Counted from the stretch's first letter, positions 1 through 12,204 are shown. The stretch: DNA of 64,000 nt from Humulus lupulus (GCF_963169125.1 NC_084794.1:88271018-88335017), one strand, 5' to 3'. The notes: a model not told the origin generated them from the sequence alone. Numbers and translations: made by a program.

Positions 1-1
1 A

Positions 2-789
2 CTTCGAAAGAATAGTCTTGACAAGTAGTTCGCTAATTTCTTAGAGGTATTTAAGAGGCTACATATTAATATTCCATTTGCAGAGGCGCTAGAACAGATG
101 CATAGTTACGTTAAGTTTATGAAAGAGATTTTATCAAAGAAGAGAAAGATGGAGGACTACGTACCTCTGGCATTGACAGAAGAATGCAGCGCCATTCTAC
201 AAAGAAAGCTTCCATAGAAGTTGAGGGATCCTGGAAGTTTTACAACCCCTTGCACAATTGGTAACTTTGAGTGTAAGCACGTGTTGTGTGATTTGGGAGC
301 CAACATTAATCTTATGCCTCTATCAGTATTCAAAAGACTTGGTTTGGGTGAGGCAAAGCCAACTACTATCACATTACAGTTAGTGGATTGATCAGTGGTG
401 CCTCCGAGAGGGGGATCATAGAAAATGTTTTAGTAAAGGCCGATAAGTATATTTTCCCAGCAGATTTTATAGTTTTGGATATGGAGGAAGATACAAACGT
501 GCCAATTATCCTTCGAAGACCTGTTCTAGCAACAAGACAAGCTCTAATTGATGTTCAAAAGGGAGAGCTTCGATTGAGAGTTCAGGGGGATAAGGTAGTG
601 TTTAGTGTTTTTAAGGCGTTGACATATTCGAGAGCTAGTGACAGTTGTTATAGCGTTGATCTGATTGATAATGCAGTTTCAGGAAGAAGGTGGAACAGTG
701 ATGCCTTAGAGGCATTTTTGAGAGGTGGTGAGGAAGATGATGATGATGTCGAGAAGAGGGAATATGTAAAGTGGATAAAATCTTACTAG
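2..789 (+). pseudogene. Athila gag C-terminus and aspartic protease (decayed)
   Basis: Frame 2 reads through the conserved gag-protease linker (LHINIPFAEALEQM, then LTEECSAILQ) and reaches the protease motif CDLGANINLMPLS near 290-330. DLGA is the usual Athila form of the D-[ST]-G active site. The frame is broken by TAG at 215-217 and TGA at 389-391. It then shifts by one base near 390-410 into the frame that carries IIENVLVKADKYIFPADF and the second protease half (PIILRRPVLATRQALIDVQ), up to TAG at 787-789. The TGA at 389 replaces an expected Arg (CGA) and is a C-to-T type change. The gag N-terminus lies outside the window. Confidence 0.85.
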
Positions 790-813
790 CCATACAAAAA
801 GAAGTTTAAAGAG

Positions 814-2740
814 TTGGAACAGGGACCAGGAAGATTGTTGCCACCCATTGAGCAGCCACCGGAGTTGGAATTAAAGTCTCTACCAGATCATTTATGTTAT
901 GCTTATTTGGGAGAGAAAGAGACTTTACCTATAATTGTATCACCTACACTTTCTAAAAAAGAGATGGAGAAGTTATTGAGGGTTTTACGAGCTCATAAAT
1001 TAGCCATTAGTTGGACATTGGCAGATATTAGTGGGATAAGCCCTTCCACAATGATTCCTAGAATCTTGATGGAAGAGGATCAAAAGCCATCTATAGAAGC
1101 TCATCAAAGACTCAACCCAACCATGAAAGATTTGGTACTTGAGCAGATTCTTAAATGGTTAGATGTCAGGATAATCTACTCAATTTCTGATAGTGCTTGG
1201 GTGAGTCCATTGTAGGTGGTTTCAAAGAAGGGTGGAATAACCGTGGTGAAGAATGAAAATAATGAATTGATCCTGACACAAATCGTGACGGGATGGCACA
1301 TCTGTATTGACTATCGCAAGTTAAACAAGGCGACAAGAAAAGATCACTTCCCAATACCTGTTGTTCATCAAATGTTAGATAGGTTGGGTGGGCACGAATA
1401 TTAATTTTTTTGGATGGTTATTCAGGGTATCATCAAATTTCCATCACACTAGAAGATCAAGAGAAAACAACTTTATCATGCCCCTATGGCTTGTTTGCTT
1501 TCAGGAGAATGTCATTTGGACTATGTAATGCACCAACAATATTCCACGATGCATGATGGCCATCTTCTTGAATACGATGGAAAAGAGCATCAAGATTTTC
1601 ATGGATGATTTCTCTGTTTTTTATTCCTCATTTGATGTATGTCTTGACAACTTGGAGCAGGTGTTGAAACGGTGTGAGGAATCAAATTTTGTGTTAAACT
1701 GGGAAAAATGCCATTTTCTGGTGAAAGAGGGCATAATACTTGGGCACAAAATCTCTAGTAAGGGTATTGAGGTAGATTGCGCAAAAATCTCAACTATAGA
1801 GAATCTTCCACCACCGGTGTCGGTGAAAAGGGTGAGAAGCTTCCTTTGGCTTGCTGGATTTTACAATAGATTTATTAGGGATTTTTCAAAAATTTTGAAG
1901 CCTCTTTCGATCTTGTTGATGAATGGTGTGCAATTTGACTTCAATGAAGATTCTCTCAAGGCTTTCAAGGATCTAAAGGAGAAGTTAATTTCTGCACCAA
2001 TAGTTGTTGCACCGACCTGGGAGCTTCCATTTGAGCTAATGTGTGATGTCAGTGATTGCACATTTGGGGAACTCTTAGGCCAAAGGGTTGACAAGGTTTT
2101 CCACACCATTTACTATGCTAGCAGAACACTGGATGATGCTCAGTTAAATTATGCCACCACAGAGAAAGAACTTCTTGAAATAGTATCTTCCTTCGATAAG
2201 TTTCGCCCCTATCTCATTGGGAATAAGGTTATTGTGTATGCTAATCACTTAGAGATAAAGTACCTTATGAACAAGAAAGATGCTAAGCCTCGGTTGATTC
2301 GATGGGTACAATTACTGCAGGAATTCGATGTGGAGATAAGAGATAAAAAACAGACAGAGAATTTGGTTGCAGACCATCTATTGAGATTAGAGGTTGAAGA
2401 AACCCCTAGCATGAAGGAAGTGCAGGTGAATGATAATTTTCCAAATGAACAGTTGTTTGCAATTCGAGAAGAATTGATGGTCCCATGGTTTGCTGACTAT
2501 GTGAATTTTTTGGTAGCTAATATAGTTCCTCTGGAAAATAATAGACATCAGCTTAAAAACTTTTATTCTAAAGTCAAACACTATTACTGGGAAGAATCAA
2601 TCCTTTATAAGCACTGTTCTGATCAGATCATTCATCGTTGTGTGCCTGAAGAGGAGATGTATTCCATATTGTCTCATTGTCACACGCTGCAATGTGGGGG
2701 ACATTTTAGGGGTAATCGAACAGCAGCAAAAGTGCTTTAG
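814..2740 (+). pseudogene. Athila reverse transcriptase, RNase H and integrase zinc-binding start (decayed)
   Basis: 814-1215 holds the linker before RT and the RT entry (SDSAWVSPL). 1216-1404 holds CIDYRKLNKATRKDHFP. RT then continues in another frame from about 1407 ([25 protein letters not shown]). A one-base deletion near 1545 moves it into the frame of 1553-2740, which carries the catalytic FMDDFSVFY box, RNase H and the start of the integrase HHCC finger ([11 protein letters not shown]). In RNase H the Glu of TEKELLEI is present. The third acidic residue, normally TDH/SDH, is Asn here ([10 protein letters not shown]). There are therefore at least two frameshifts and three stops, and the active site is damaged. 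Confidence 0.9.
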
Positions 2741-3752
2741 AGTGGATTCTATTGGCCTAGTATGTTCAAGGATGCTCACCATTTTGTCAAAGCTTGTGAT
2801 CATTATCAACGAACTGGTAATATATCAAGGAGAAAAAGATGCTTTTGATTGGGATTTTGGAGGTAGAACTTTTTGATGTGTGGGGAATTGATTTTATGGG
2901 GCATTTTCCATCATCATACAACAACTTATACATATTGGTTGTTTTTGATTATGTGTCAAAGTGGATGGAAGCATTAGCAACACCAGCTAACGACGGTAAA
3001 ATGGTTCTCAATTTCCTTCTGAATTTTACTTTTACTTGGTTTGGAACTCCTAGAGCTATTGATAGTGATGAAGGGAGCCATTTCAATAATAAGCAGTTCG
3101 ATGCATTGTTGTCTCGATATGGTGTACGACATCGAAATTCTTTGCCTTATCACCCTCAAAGTAATGGCCAAGCAGAAATCTCAAAAAGTGAAGTGAAGAG
3201 CATCATGGAGAAAACGGTGCAAAGCTCGAGGAGAGACTGGTCCAAAATACTTGATGATGCACTATGGGCGTATAGGACAACTTTCAAAACCCCGATCGGT
3301 ATGCCACCCTATAGATTGGTTTCTGGTAAAGTGTGCCACTTACCACTTGAGCTAGAGCACCAAGTCTATTGGGCGATGAAGAAACTGAACATGGACATGA
3401 CTGCAGCGGGAGAGAAGAGAATATTGTAATTGAATGAGTTTGAGGAGTTCTAGAATGAGGCATATGAAAATGCTAAGATCTACAAGGAACGAACTAAAGC
3501 GTGGAATGACAAGAACCTTGTATAAAAATAATTCCACCCGAGGCAGCAGGTGTATTATTTAATTCAAGGTTGAAGCTCTTTCCAGGAAAGCTGAAGTCTC
3601 GATGGTCTGGGTCCTATATAGTTGTGAAAGTATTCCCATATGGAGCAGTTGAAGTAAGCAGTGAGAAGAAAGGAAATTTTAAAGTTAACGGGCAAAGACT
3701 CAAGCCGTACTTGGGGGTCCCTATGACCAAACCAAGTCAGTCGTCCTCTTGA
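2741..3752 (+). pseudogene. Athila integrase core and C-terminus (decayed)
   Basis: After the TAG at 2738 the zinc-binding region continues (SGFYWPSMFKDAHHFVKACD) but the second Cys of the finger is replaced. The integrase core is open at 2839-3429. It shows [16 protein letters not shown] and [12 protein letters not shown], so all three DDE residues can be seen, followed by [16 protein letters not shown]. Beyond 3429 several stops occur. The C-terminal segment [12 protein letters not shown]...[11 protein letters not shown] appears at 3570-3752, the usual Athila pol ending, and there is no chromodomain. It belongs with the upstream RT, with the remaining breaks being point mutations. Confidence 0.88.
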
Positions 3753-4560
3753 ACCCTCTGTGATGAGGAATTTAGCGACCAGCTAAATGACGTTAACGAC
3801 AATGCCCTTGAGAGGCATCTCGAGTTTCTGTTTTCATTATTTTTTTTAAAATTTTTATGCTATTTTAAGTTGAAATATTTTATTTTATTTTTTGTTTAGT
3901 TTTTGTAAATATTTTATGTAATTAGAACCGTAAAAAACGTGAAAAAAAGGACAATAAAATAACACAAAGTTAGATTAGAGTTGCGGCTCTAGAAATTAGA
4001 GTCGTAACTCAAATGTGATCAGAAGGGGAGGAGCCAGAAAATTTGAATTAGAGCCGCAGCTGAAGGAGTTAGAGTTGCAGCGCTGCCAAAGTCAGAGGCG
4101 TTGAGGATTTTGGGAGACTTGAAGAGTCGCAGCACAATAAATAGAACCTCAACGCTAATTGGAATCAGGAGTTTGGAATGAATTGTTGAAAATTAGAGTC
4201 GCAACTCTATGGTATAACTCCGCGACTCTAGGGAAGTCAGAGAGAAAGTGCCAAGAAGAGTCATAATTAGAGCCTAGGCTCTAATTAATTGAGCCTAGGC
4301 GCTGAAGGTAGTGGTTCAGGATGCAGCAAAAGGGTGAATAAGCGCCTAGGCGCCACCCAATAGAGCCTAGGCCTTGAAGAAAACCGAGGCTCCCCATATA
4401 TGCAAGGTTGAGTTAGAGCCTAGGCGCCAGCACACCAGTACTGCGGCACTAGAAGAATCTGAGATCCAGTACTCGCCTAACCTAGATTTAAAGTCGCAGC
4501 TCTACACTACAGTGTCACGGCGCAAATAGGGCCCTGAAACACAATTTAAGGGTTTTCATC
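3753..4560. repeat. Athila internal spacer with a series of short GC-rich palindromes
   Basis: No coding potential is seen. Between about 3985 and 4520 the text returns repeatedly to short dyads. These are of the GAGTCGCAACTC / GAGCCGCAGCTC type, plus the perfect palindromes GAGCCTAGGCTC and GCGCCTAGGCGC. They are separated by 15-60 bases of ordinary AT-rich sequence. Similar motifs recur in this element's own LTR at 13985-14230, so the motif family is present twice in one element. Their function is unknown. They could fold as RNA hairpins or be relics of short-period duplication. Confidence 0.7.
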
Positions 4561-5116
4561 TTAATGTTTTAGCACAACTCCCATTCCACTCCGCCTCCCT
4601 TTTCTTTTCCCCATAATCTTTGGCCCACACAGTCTGAAACCCCCATAGCCACCACAACAAACCACCAAATTACTCTAAAACTTCCATTACAACCCCATTT
4701 TTATCCTTTATCCTTCATTCAAAATCCTAAATCCTCTCAAATCCCTCCTAAAACATACTCTTCTACAATTTTTGAGACACTTAACCCTAAATTTTGAATC
4801 TTGTTGTAATCTTGAAAATTTCTTGGAGTTTTGGGCATCTCTAATCATTAGGATCATCATTCTCATCTTCAAGTAAGTGCAATTTCTCAATTTTCTACAT
4901 TGCAAAGTGGATGGGTAGTGATTTGTGAATAGTAAAGATGGTTTTATTTGTGAGAAAGTGTTATAAATTTGGGAATTGTTGTTGTGGGTTGTGCTATAGC
5001 ATTTTGATTAAAGAATTTGGTGATTGTGAAGATTTGGGAAGCTAAGAATTCTAGGGGAGATGCTACCCAAATTAATTCAGAATTTTTGGGGTATTTGTGC
5101 AAACTTTTGTGAAGGA
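4561..5116 (+). promoter_or_regulatory. Probable leader of Athila ORF2, with a candidate 5'UTR intron
   Basis: The sequence changes here to a C- and pyrimidine-rich, CAAC-rich leader resembling a plant 5'UTR. A good donor (GTAAGTG) stands at 4873. An acceptor (ATTAATTCAG) ends at 5080, 37 bases before the ORF2 ATG, so a 208-base intron is possible. This would suit a spliced or separately initiated message for ORF2. Splicing is inferred from consensus only, and no clear TATA box was identified. Confidence 0.4.
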
Positions 5117-5394
5117 ATGGCACCTAAGACAAGAAATAAGACCAAGGACAAGGGTAAGGCTTCCACTGTTAGACAAAAATTTCAAATTTAATATATTAAA
5201 ATTCATGTCAAACATAATTTCACTTATGCCAATTTTATAGCATAAGATTTTATTAGTTTGAGTTCGACTCATCCAAGATTATAAGAATAACCTCTTTATT
5301 ACTAACTTTTTTATTTAAAGGAAAAATTTTTGATTCCAATTATGATGATATTAATTACTTGTGTAATTTTGGGAAAATTTTGAGGAATTTGGAA

Positions 5395-6010
5395 TTGCGG
5401 CTGCACTTAGTAAATTTGACTGACTGAGCTGCCTAGATATCGTCTTTATGAAGGATCAAGTCACTTGTAGTTCTAGATAGTTATTTTGGAAAAAGAGTGG
5501 AAGAGTTCCGGTAAATGACCATTCATAGGAATTCATGGTATTTTTAGAAATTTATTAAATTTCGGTAGATGAACATTTCATGGAATTATTTAATTCTTTA
5601 CAGGTTAGGAAAACTTCCAAGGTGAATGACGTTTTATGGAATTTTGAGAGTCGTGTTTGATATTTGAGAATTTTGGGAATTTGTGATTCATGTGACTACA
5701 CTTAGTTTTAGTGACTAAGTTGCCCACATATTCTATAGAAGAATCAAGTCAAACGTAGTTCAAACATTTTTGTATATTTGAGAATTTTGTGAAGAATGAA
5801 CTCACTTGGAATTTCTTACCATCTAAGGTGGGGGGTTTGAGGTGAATGACCTCACTTAGAATTTTTGAGGTTAATGACCTCATTTTGGAAGTTTGAGGAG
5901 AATGACCTCATTGAGAAGTTTTAGGAGATTATGATTGTACCTAACCTTAGCAATTAGGTTGCCTATGTATCCTTTGAAAGAATCAAGTCGGACGTAGTTC
6001 AAACATTTTT
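5395..6010. repeat. Three dispersed direct copies of a ~65-bp unit in the solo LTR
   Basis: The copies start near 5398, 5696 and 5939. Each follows the pattern 'cacttag...gactaagttgcc...at.t..tatagaagaatcaagtc.aacgtagttcaaac'. Spacing is about 300 and 243 bases, filled by a second motif about animal-like text 'tgaatgacctca' repeated around 5800-5900. Internal direct repeats of this kind are common in long plant LTRs. Confidence 0.6.
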
Positions 6011-6379
6011 TGTATTTGTATTCTTTGGAGATTATGAGTTTGTTTTGGATTGAAACTCATTTCTTTTTTTTTCTCACTTGAATAAATTTGGAGACCACTT
6101 GAATTACAATTCTATTTTGACGAGAATTGTGAAATGAGATTCAAATTCACTTGAGATTTTTTTTTATATTTTTGACACAAATATAATGACTTGCATTTTT
6201 TTTTATATGTCGTCACACTTGCTTTTAATTGGAATTTTTTATTCATGTATAAATTTCCAATTTTCTCTCGTGTATCTATCTCACTATATATATAGCCTTT
6301 CAGCTTTGGCACTATGCTTTGTTTGGGGCTCAGTGTACGTTTCTGATTTTGTTTACCATTTATATATATATATATATAT

Positions 6380-6792
6380 GAGAATTCTTTTATAGGGGCT
6401 TCACTTTAAGCCCTATCGGTGGGGTTCTTAGTGTTTCTCGACCTGTGAACAGTTTTCGGCATAAATTTTTTATATGAACGTGTATATTGTAGCTATTTAG
6501 ATCATCCTACAAATTTTAAGAAAATTCTGAATAGTTTATAGTACCAAAAACTAGGTTCAAACATGTTGTTTTCCACGCGCATAAAAAAAATTAGTCACAC
6601 GTGCAATAACATATTTGAACTTAGTTTTCGGTACTGTAAACTATTCAGAATTTTCTGAAAATTTGTAGGATGCTCTAAATAGCTACAATACACACGGTCA
6701 TAAAAAAAAATCACGCCGAAAACTGTTCACAGGTCGAGAACACTGAGAGCCCCATCGTTAGGGCTTAAAATGAAGCCCCTATAGGAGAATTC
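6380..6792. mobile_element. Foldback MITE with very long terminal inverted repeats
   Basis: The left arm begins GAGAATTCTTTTATAGGGGC. The right end is its reverse complement with a few changes (GCCCCTATAGGAGAATTC). The two arms mirror each other almost to the centre near 6580, including 'ctcgacctgtgaacagttttcggc' on the left against its complement at 6712-6735. The whole 0.4 kb unit is therefore one imperfect hairpin. The TA-rich flanks hide any target duplication. The long arms suggest a Mutator-derived MITE, but the superfamily is not certain. Confidence 0.75.
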
Positions 6793-7657
6793 CCCTATAT
6801 ATATATTCATATATTGATATGTAATATAAATATGATAAACTTCATATATTTCAAACTTTTTTTTTATTTTAGGCTTGAATGCCACATTTGAATATATGTG
6901 TAATCATTATTTAGTTCTAATTATGCATATATGGTATAGCATATGCATTCTGCGCATGTGAATTTTTTTTTGGCATATAATTTTTTTTTATGGCTTAGAA
7001 AGCCTAGGTCAAAGTGGACAATGAAAAATATAAAAATTCATTTTGATCTTAGGTGAATTTGAGCAACATAACAATATGGAGAAATCCTCCCCCTTTGGCT
7101 ATATCTCACTTTTGAAGACCTTTTGTGGCTTATAAAGCTTAGGTCAAAGTGGACCAAAGACAAAAGAAGAGAATCCATTGGAGAAGAAAATAGGAGCAAG
7201 CCCTAAATACTCAATTTGTAGAAATCTCTGAAGATGAAAACTTAACTTTCTCTGTATTTTTATCGTTGTGTTTCTCCTCTCTATCTTTCTTCCCCTTTGT
7301 CTGATTTTCTTTTGCCCTTTTATAGACTCAATTTTATGATAAATTGATCAGATAATGAAGGAAGTGGAGTAGAGAAGAGTGGGGAGTGGGGAGTGGTGAG
7401 TGGTGAGAGGTTATTGGTTAGTGGAGAGAAAATGGAGATATTGTTATTCTTTTTCTTTTTCTTTTCTCTTTTTTTGTCTAACTGATTCTTTTTTTTAGAC
7501 TTCCTTTTATTTTTTTTAATAATAAGGATGATAAAAAAACTGTTTAACATTCACATCGAGGGCTCGGGATGACCCTCCACCTCCACCCCCAACCCCACTA
7601 GAATATGATGCTACGAGGTTTGTGAATAAAAACCCGCGAGATAGATATCTCAAGTTA

Positions 7658-8702
7658 TGTTATATTATTTTAAATAATATAATGCTAGATTAAATAATGT
7701 GACATAATGTGATTTGTCACACCTTGTAACATATTATTGAGAGTCACAAAGTTGGACACATGTGTGTGGCAAATGTGACATATTTTGGAGTTACAAAAAA
7801 AAAAAATTGTAACTCCCAAATATTACCCAATAATGTGTAGATTTGATATTACACATTTTGATTTGAATTTCTCAAAAGCCATAAGAGATATGGTTGTTAG
7901 AGATGTGATTTTAACTCCCATATGTGTATGGAAGTTACAAAATTAAGTGGGAATGAATTTGGAACATTTTGGAAAATTTGGAAAATTGGTTGCTGAAAAA
8001 ATGACTTGGGCCGCTGCCTATGTTTTTCAGGCTGCGTGCCAAGAGGCAGAAAACATCGTGGGCCGCGGCTCATGTTTTTCAGGTCGCGGCTGACAACATT
8101 TTCCAAACTTCAGTTTTATCCAATTTTGAACGTTTCCAACAGTCAAGTAACTCCCAAATCTCTATTTTAATTCTATAAACATCCAATTAATCATTGGTAA
8201 CAACCATGGGGGTTTGTGGAATGTGAAATTCAAAGGGTGTCTCAAAACTCTATAAATAGGAGCCTAATGCTCACTTGTAAGACACACAATTTTCCATCCA
8301 CAAAGCACTTGGCTGGAAAATACAACATAGAGGCTTGATAATTCCAGAGAGCTATTTCCTAGAGAGATCCCTTAGTCCTTAGAGAATAGGGGGAAATAAG
8401 CTTTTGGACAAAGGTTTTGAACCTTGTTCAAGTTGGTGATCCCCACTACTCTACACTTTGGTTGTGTGAGAGTTTGTTCTTTTTATTGATTTTATTTTCA
8501 TTCTTTTGATCTTATTTACTTGTATTATTATTGTTTTGAGTTTGTAATCTTCTTCTTCTAACTCTTTATATTTACTTGTATTTTGAGCAATTGAGTTGTA
8601 ATGTTTATTTAATCAATATTATCTTGTCTATTTTATTTTTGCATAGAGTTGTATTTTGGTTTTTGCACATTTTCATTGAGTATAAAAATATATTCTCTAA
8701 CA
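7658..8702 (+). repeat. 5' LTR of gag-only copia element
   Basis: It runs TG to CA and starts with an AT-rich near-palindrome (TGTTATATTATTTTAAATAA). A TATA box (TATAAATA, 8251-8258) lies about 450 bases before the end. GC-rich GGGCCGCGGCTCATG text occurs at 8058-8075. Confidence 0.87.
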
Positions 8703-8727
8703 ATCAAAAGCTTAATTTCCTTTTTCA

Positions 8728-9604
8728 ATGGAAGGTGAGACCATCAAGATCATGAACCAAGACCTAGTGAGGTTGGATAGGTTTGATGGATCCAATTTCA
8801 CTAGGTGGCAAGACAAGGTGACATTCCTTTTGACAACACTCAAGATAGCCTACATCCTTGAGTCATCCTTGGCACCTCTAGCCGAGCCATCTGACAAAGA
8901 CACTCCCGAGGAGGTGGAGAAAAGAAGGAAGAGAGAAGAGGACAACCTTCTTTGTAGGGATCATATCCTTAATGCCCTATCCGATAAGCTATATGATCTC
9001 TATACCAATACCAAATCCTCAAAGGAGATTTGGGATGCCTTGGAGAGTAAGTACAAGGCTGAGGAAGAAGGTACAAGAAAATTCTTAATTTCTCAATATT
9101 TTGAATTTTCTTTCATTGATGGGAAAACTCTTTTACCTCAAATTCATGAGTTACAAGTGATTGTGACACAAGTTGAAAGTTCTCAAGATTGAGCTTCCCG
9201 AGGCCTTTCAAGTTGGTGCAATAGTGGCAAAATTACCACCAACTTGGAGGAGCTATAGGAAAAGAATCCTTCATAAGAATGAGGATTACACTTTGGAAGA
9301 GATCCAAAAACACATTAGGATTGAAGAGAAATTGAGAATAAGAGACAAGGGTGTGAATGAGTCTAAAGATGAGACTTCCAAGGCCAATGCGGTTTCACAC
9401 AAGCATCCCAAGGGCAATAACAACAAAAAGGGTAGTGGGAACCCTTTAGGCCCAAAGAAAGATCATGGACAATTCAAAGACATGAGAGGTCATTGTTTTG
9501 TTTGTGGAAAATCTGGGCACTATGCTAGAGTGTGTAGGTACCGAAAGGACCCACATGAGAATGAGGTAAAAGCTATAGAAAAGGAAGAAGAGATCCTAGC
9601 ATGA
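8728..9604 (+). pseudogene. Copia-type Gag with one CCHC zinc knuckle (one frameshift)
   Basis: 8728-9192 gives the N-terminal capsid half. FDGSNFTRWQDKVTFLL and SSKEIWDALESKY are typical of the plant copia UBN2-type gag domain. A one-base shift near 9175-9190 moves to the frame of 9173-9604, which holds AFQVGAIVAKLPPTW, a basic linker and the nucleic-acid-binding knuckle CFVCGKSGHYARVC (CX2CX4HX4C). A stop follows with no pol frame after it, so the protein is a stand-alone Gag of about 290 residues. The start ATG is 25 bases after the 5' LTR. The frameshift inactivates it unless it is a sequencing error or is bypassed. Confidence 0.87.
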
Positions 9605-11137
9605 TTACCATGTTTATGTGCCTTGTTGAAAATTGTTATTTTGTAATAAATCTTGTACTCTTGAAAGCTATCAATAAAATTAAAGTATTATTCTATGGTA
9701 ATTCTTTATTTTGCTATGAGACATTTGTGTGAGATATTAACAAAGTTTAAAAATGAACTTGTTAAAATAATAGGTAAGAGTGTAGACCTATTATTTCATA
9801 ATGTGATTATTTGTTTGAGAAATTCTCACATTAAATTTGTGTTCACATTTTTATTTTGTGAAATACATAAAAGAAAGAAACTAAGTAAAAGTTGCTTTGA
9901 AAGAAGTGTTCCTTGCTTTTAGCAAGTAAATAAATCAAGATAAACATTGAGGTTTTATCTTGAGAGTTTATCATGTGGGTTAGAGGACTCATGATGAACT
10001 TTGAGAATTATAAGTCTAGATTTATCTTAGAGGATAAATGACTTAATAGAAATGAAGAGATTTCTATTTTAAAGTGATTATCACTATGTCAGAAATGTGG
10101 GGGTGATTCTCCAAAAGTTAATCAATTTTGTTGATAATAATTTATTAATTTGGTCATCCTATCAAATCACATTGGCTATATGTGTATAGCATGAACAAAT
10201 TTACACATGTTTGGTGTCTAAAGTTATTGTTTTGTAATATTTTGATTCAAGAAGGAATCAATTTAAAACATAAAGGACAATTTTAGAAACAAAGAGCTTC
10301 CTAGAATTAATATTCAAGGAAAATGTTTATCTTGGATATTGAAGTATAAAATAGTGGGGGTGTTGACTGTGGTCAAAATCACTATTTTAAAGAGGTAACT
10401 ATTTTAATCAAACTATAGTTAGCAACAAAGCTTGAAGAAAATAATGAGAGTGTCTAAGTATGCATACATGAGAAAATGATTCAAATGGAATCATTTCTAC
10501 ATCTCAAGGGATGGGACTTAGACTCCCTAAAGAGATTCATAGTTGATGGTAACCTATCTTAATACTAGTAACCAAACTAGTATTAGGTTCAATAGGTAAT
10601 AACAAGTCAATCAAGTGAATAGTAGTAGTACTCAAATTTTGTCCCATATGAGATATGGGTACTAGTGTGTTACCAAAATGAGGGTTAAAACCTAAATGTT
10701 TTTTAATAGAACTCATTCTTGAAAAAGACAAGTATTTTAGAGTATTACCTATATAGACCTAGGGGTGGTGCCGCTCCTCATGAGAATTGGGAGTCATTCT
10801 CAAGAAAAGTCTATGAATGGAGTGTGCACATGACCATTAACGGTGCAAAAGCGAGACATTGAGGTCTCAAGTGAACATAGTGAATGTGTGTGTTATCACC
10901 AGTTTGTTATAAAGGGATAGTGGTTTAATGCTTCGGCAACCAAAATTTCAACAAACTTTGTGGTAATTACACTAAGGTAAAATTCAAGTTGAAAGACATT
11001 TTACTTTATGCACCAATGCAAAAGTTTCTATAAAGAGTCATTATTTAATCAAGTGGGGGAATATTATATTTTAATATAATGTTTTGATTGATTAAATAAG
11101 TGTTACAAAAAGTGATTATTTAATCTAAGTGGGGGAA
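9605..11137. other. Non-coding internal region of gag-only element, ending in duplicated polypurine tracts
   Basis: No gene is seen. A poly(A)-like region with two AATAAA-type words (around 9645-9680) follows gag. Near the right end 'caagtgggggaatattatattttaa' (11048 onward) resembles the true polypurine tract and LTR start at 11128-11150, as a degraded second copy. Shorter GTGGGGG tracts lie near 10097 and 10359. Confidence 0.6.
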
Positions 11138-12204
11138 TGTTATATTATTTTAAATAATATAATGTTAGATTAAATAGTGTGACATAATGCGATTTGTCAC
11201 ACCTTGTAACATATTATTGAGAGTCACAAAATTGGACACATGTGTGTGGCAAATGTGACATATTTTGGAGTTACCAAAAAAAAACAAACTTGTAACTCCC
11301 AAATATTACCCAATAATGTGTAGATTTGATATTACACATTTTGATTTGAATTTCTCAAAAGCCGTAAGAGATATGGTTGTTAGAGATGTGATTTTAACTC
11401 CCATAATGTGTATGGAAGTTACAAAATCAAGTGGGAATGAATTTGGAACATTTTGGAAAATTTGGAAAATTGGTTGCTGAAAAAACGACTTGGGCCGCTA
11501 CCTATGTTTTTTAGGCCGTGTGCTAAGAGCCAGAAAACATCGTGGGCCGTGGCTCATGTTTTTCAGGCCGTGGCCTGAGTGGCTGACAACATTTTCCAAA
11601 CTTCGGTTTTATCCAATTTTGAATGTTTCAAACAGTCAAGTAACTTCCAAATCTCTATTTTAATTCCATAAACATCCAATTAATCATTGGTAATAGCCAT
11701 GGGGCCTGGTGGAGTTTGAAATTCAAAGGGTGTCTCAAAACTCTATAAATAGGAGCCTAATGCTCACTTGTAAGACACACAATTTTCCATCCACAAAGCA
11801 CTTGGCTGGAAAATACACCATAGAGGCTTGATAATTCCAGAGAGCTATTTCCTAGAGAGATCCCTTAGTGCTTAGAGAATAGGGGGAAATAAGCTTTTGG
11901 ACAAAGGTTTTGAACCTTGTTCAAGTTGGTGATCCCCACTACTCTACACTTTGGTTGTGTGAGAGTTTGTTCTTTTTATTGATTTTATTTTCATTCTTTT
12001 GATCTTATTGATCTTATTTACTTGTATTATTATTGTTTTGAGTTTGTAATCTTCTTCTTCTAACTCTTTATATTTACTTGTATTTTGAGCAATGAAGTTG
12101 TAATGTTTATTTAATCAATATTATCTTGTCTATTTTATTTTTGCATAGAGTTGTATTTTGGTTTTTCCACATTTCCATTGAGTGTAAAAATATATTCTCT
12201 AAAA
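11138..12204 (+). repeat. 3' LTR of gag-only copia element
   Basis: It is a direct copy of 7658-8702 with substitutions and small indels, for example an extra 'gatcttatt' near 12003. The TATA box is at 11743-11750. AGTTA follows it. Confidence 0.87.

Larger units (their letters stand above)
5167..7549. mobile_element. Solo LTR (2.4 kb) inserted in Athila ORF2
   Basis: The boundaries were set by TGTTAGACA at the left and TGTTTAACA at the right, which form a near-perfect terminal inverted repeat with TG...CA ends. The flanking 5-mers are TCCAC (5162-5166) and TTCAC (7550-7554), one mismatch. Removing the unit restores the ORF2 frame. No gag or pol lies inside, so it is best read as an LTR left by recombination of a full element. 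Inside are three diverged copies of a 65-base unit (5400-6010), a foldback MITE (6380-6792), a doubled segment around 'aggtcaaagtggac' (7008-7019 and 7141-7154) and a purine/pyrimidine-rich 3' part. The strand of the parent element is unknown. Confidence 0.7.
7658..12204 (+). mobile_element. Gag-only copia-type LTR retrotransposon (TR-GAG-like), TSD AGTTA
   Basis: Two direct LTRs (7658-8702 and 11138-12204) flank 2.4 kb that holds gag but no protease, integrase or RT. The target duplication AGTTA is seen at 7653-7657 and 12205-12209. A polypurine tract (AAGTGGGGGAA) sits just before the 3' LTR. The 3' LTR ends AAAA where the 5' LTR ends AACA, so the terminal C is mutated. This matches the TR-GAG class: non-autonomous elements that keep only Gag and presumably rely on a partner's polymerase. 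No standard initiator-Met primer site is visible after the 5' LTR. The LTRs differ by several percent by eye, so the insertion is not recent. Confidence 0.88.

Noticed and set aside
6361..6380. TA microsatellite, and other TA runs near 44850 and 45220
   Set aside because: Ordinary simple repeats in AT-rich DNA. Noted only as context for the MITE and CACTA interior.
7320..7550. Lys-rich minus-strand ORF in the solo LTR
   Set aside because: It is an artefact of a T/C-rich run near the LTR end.
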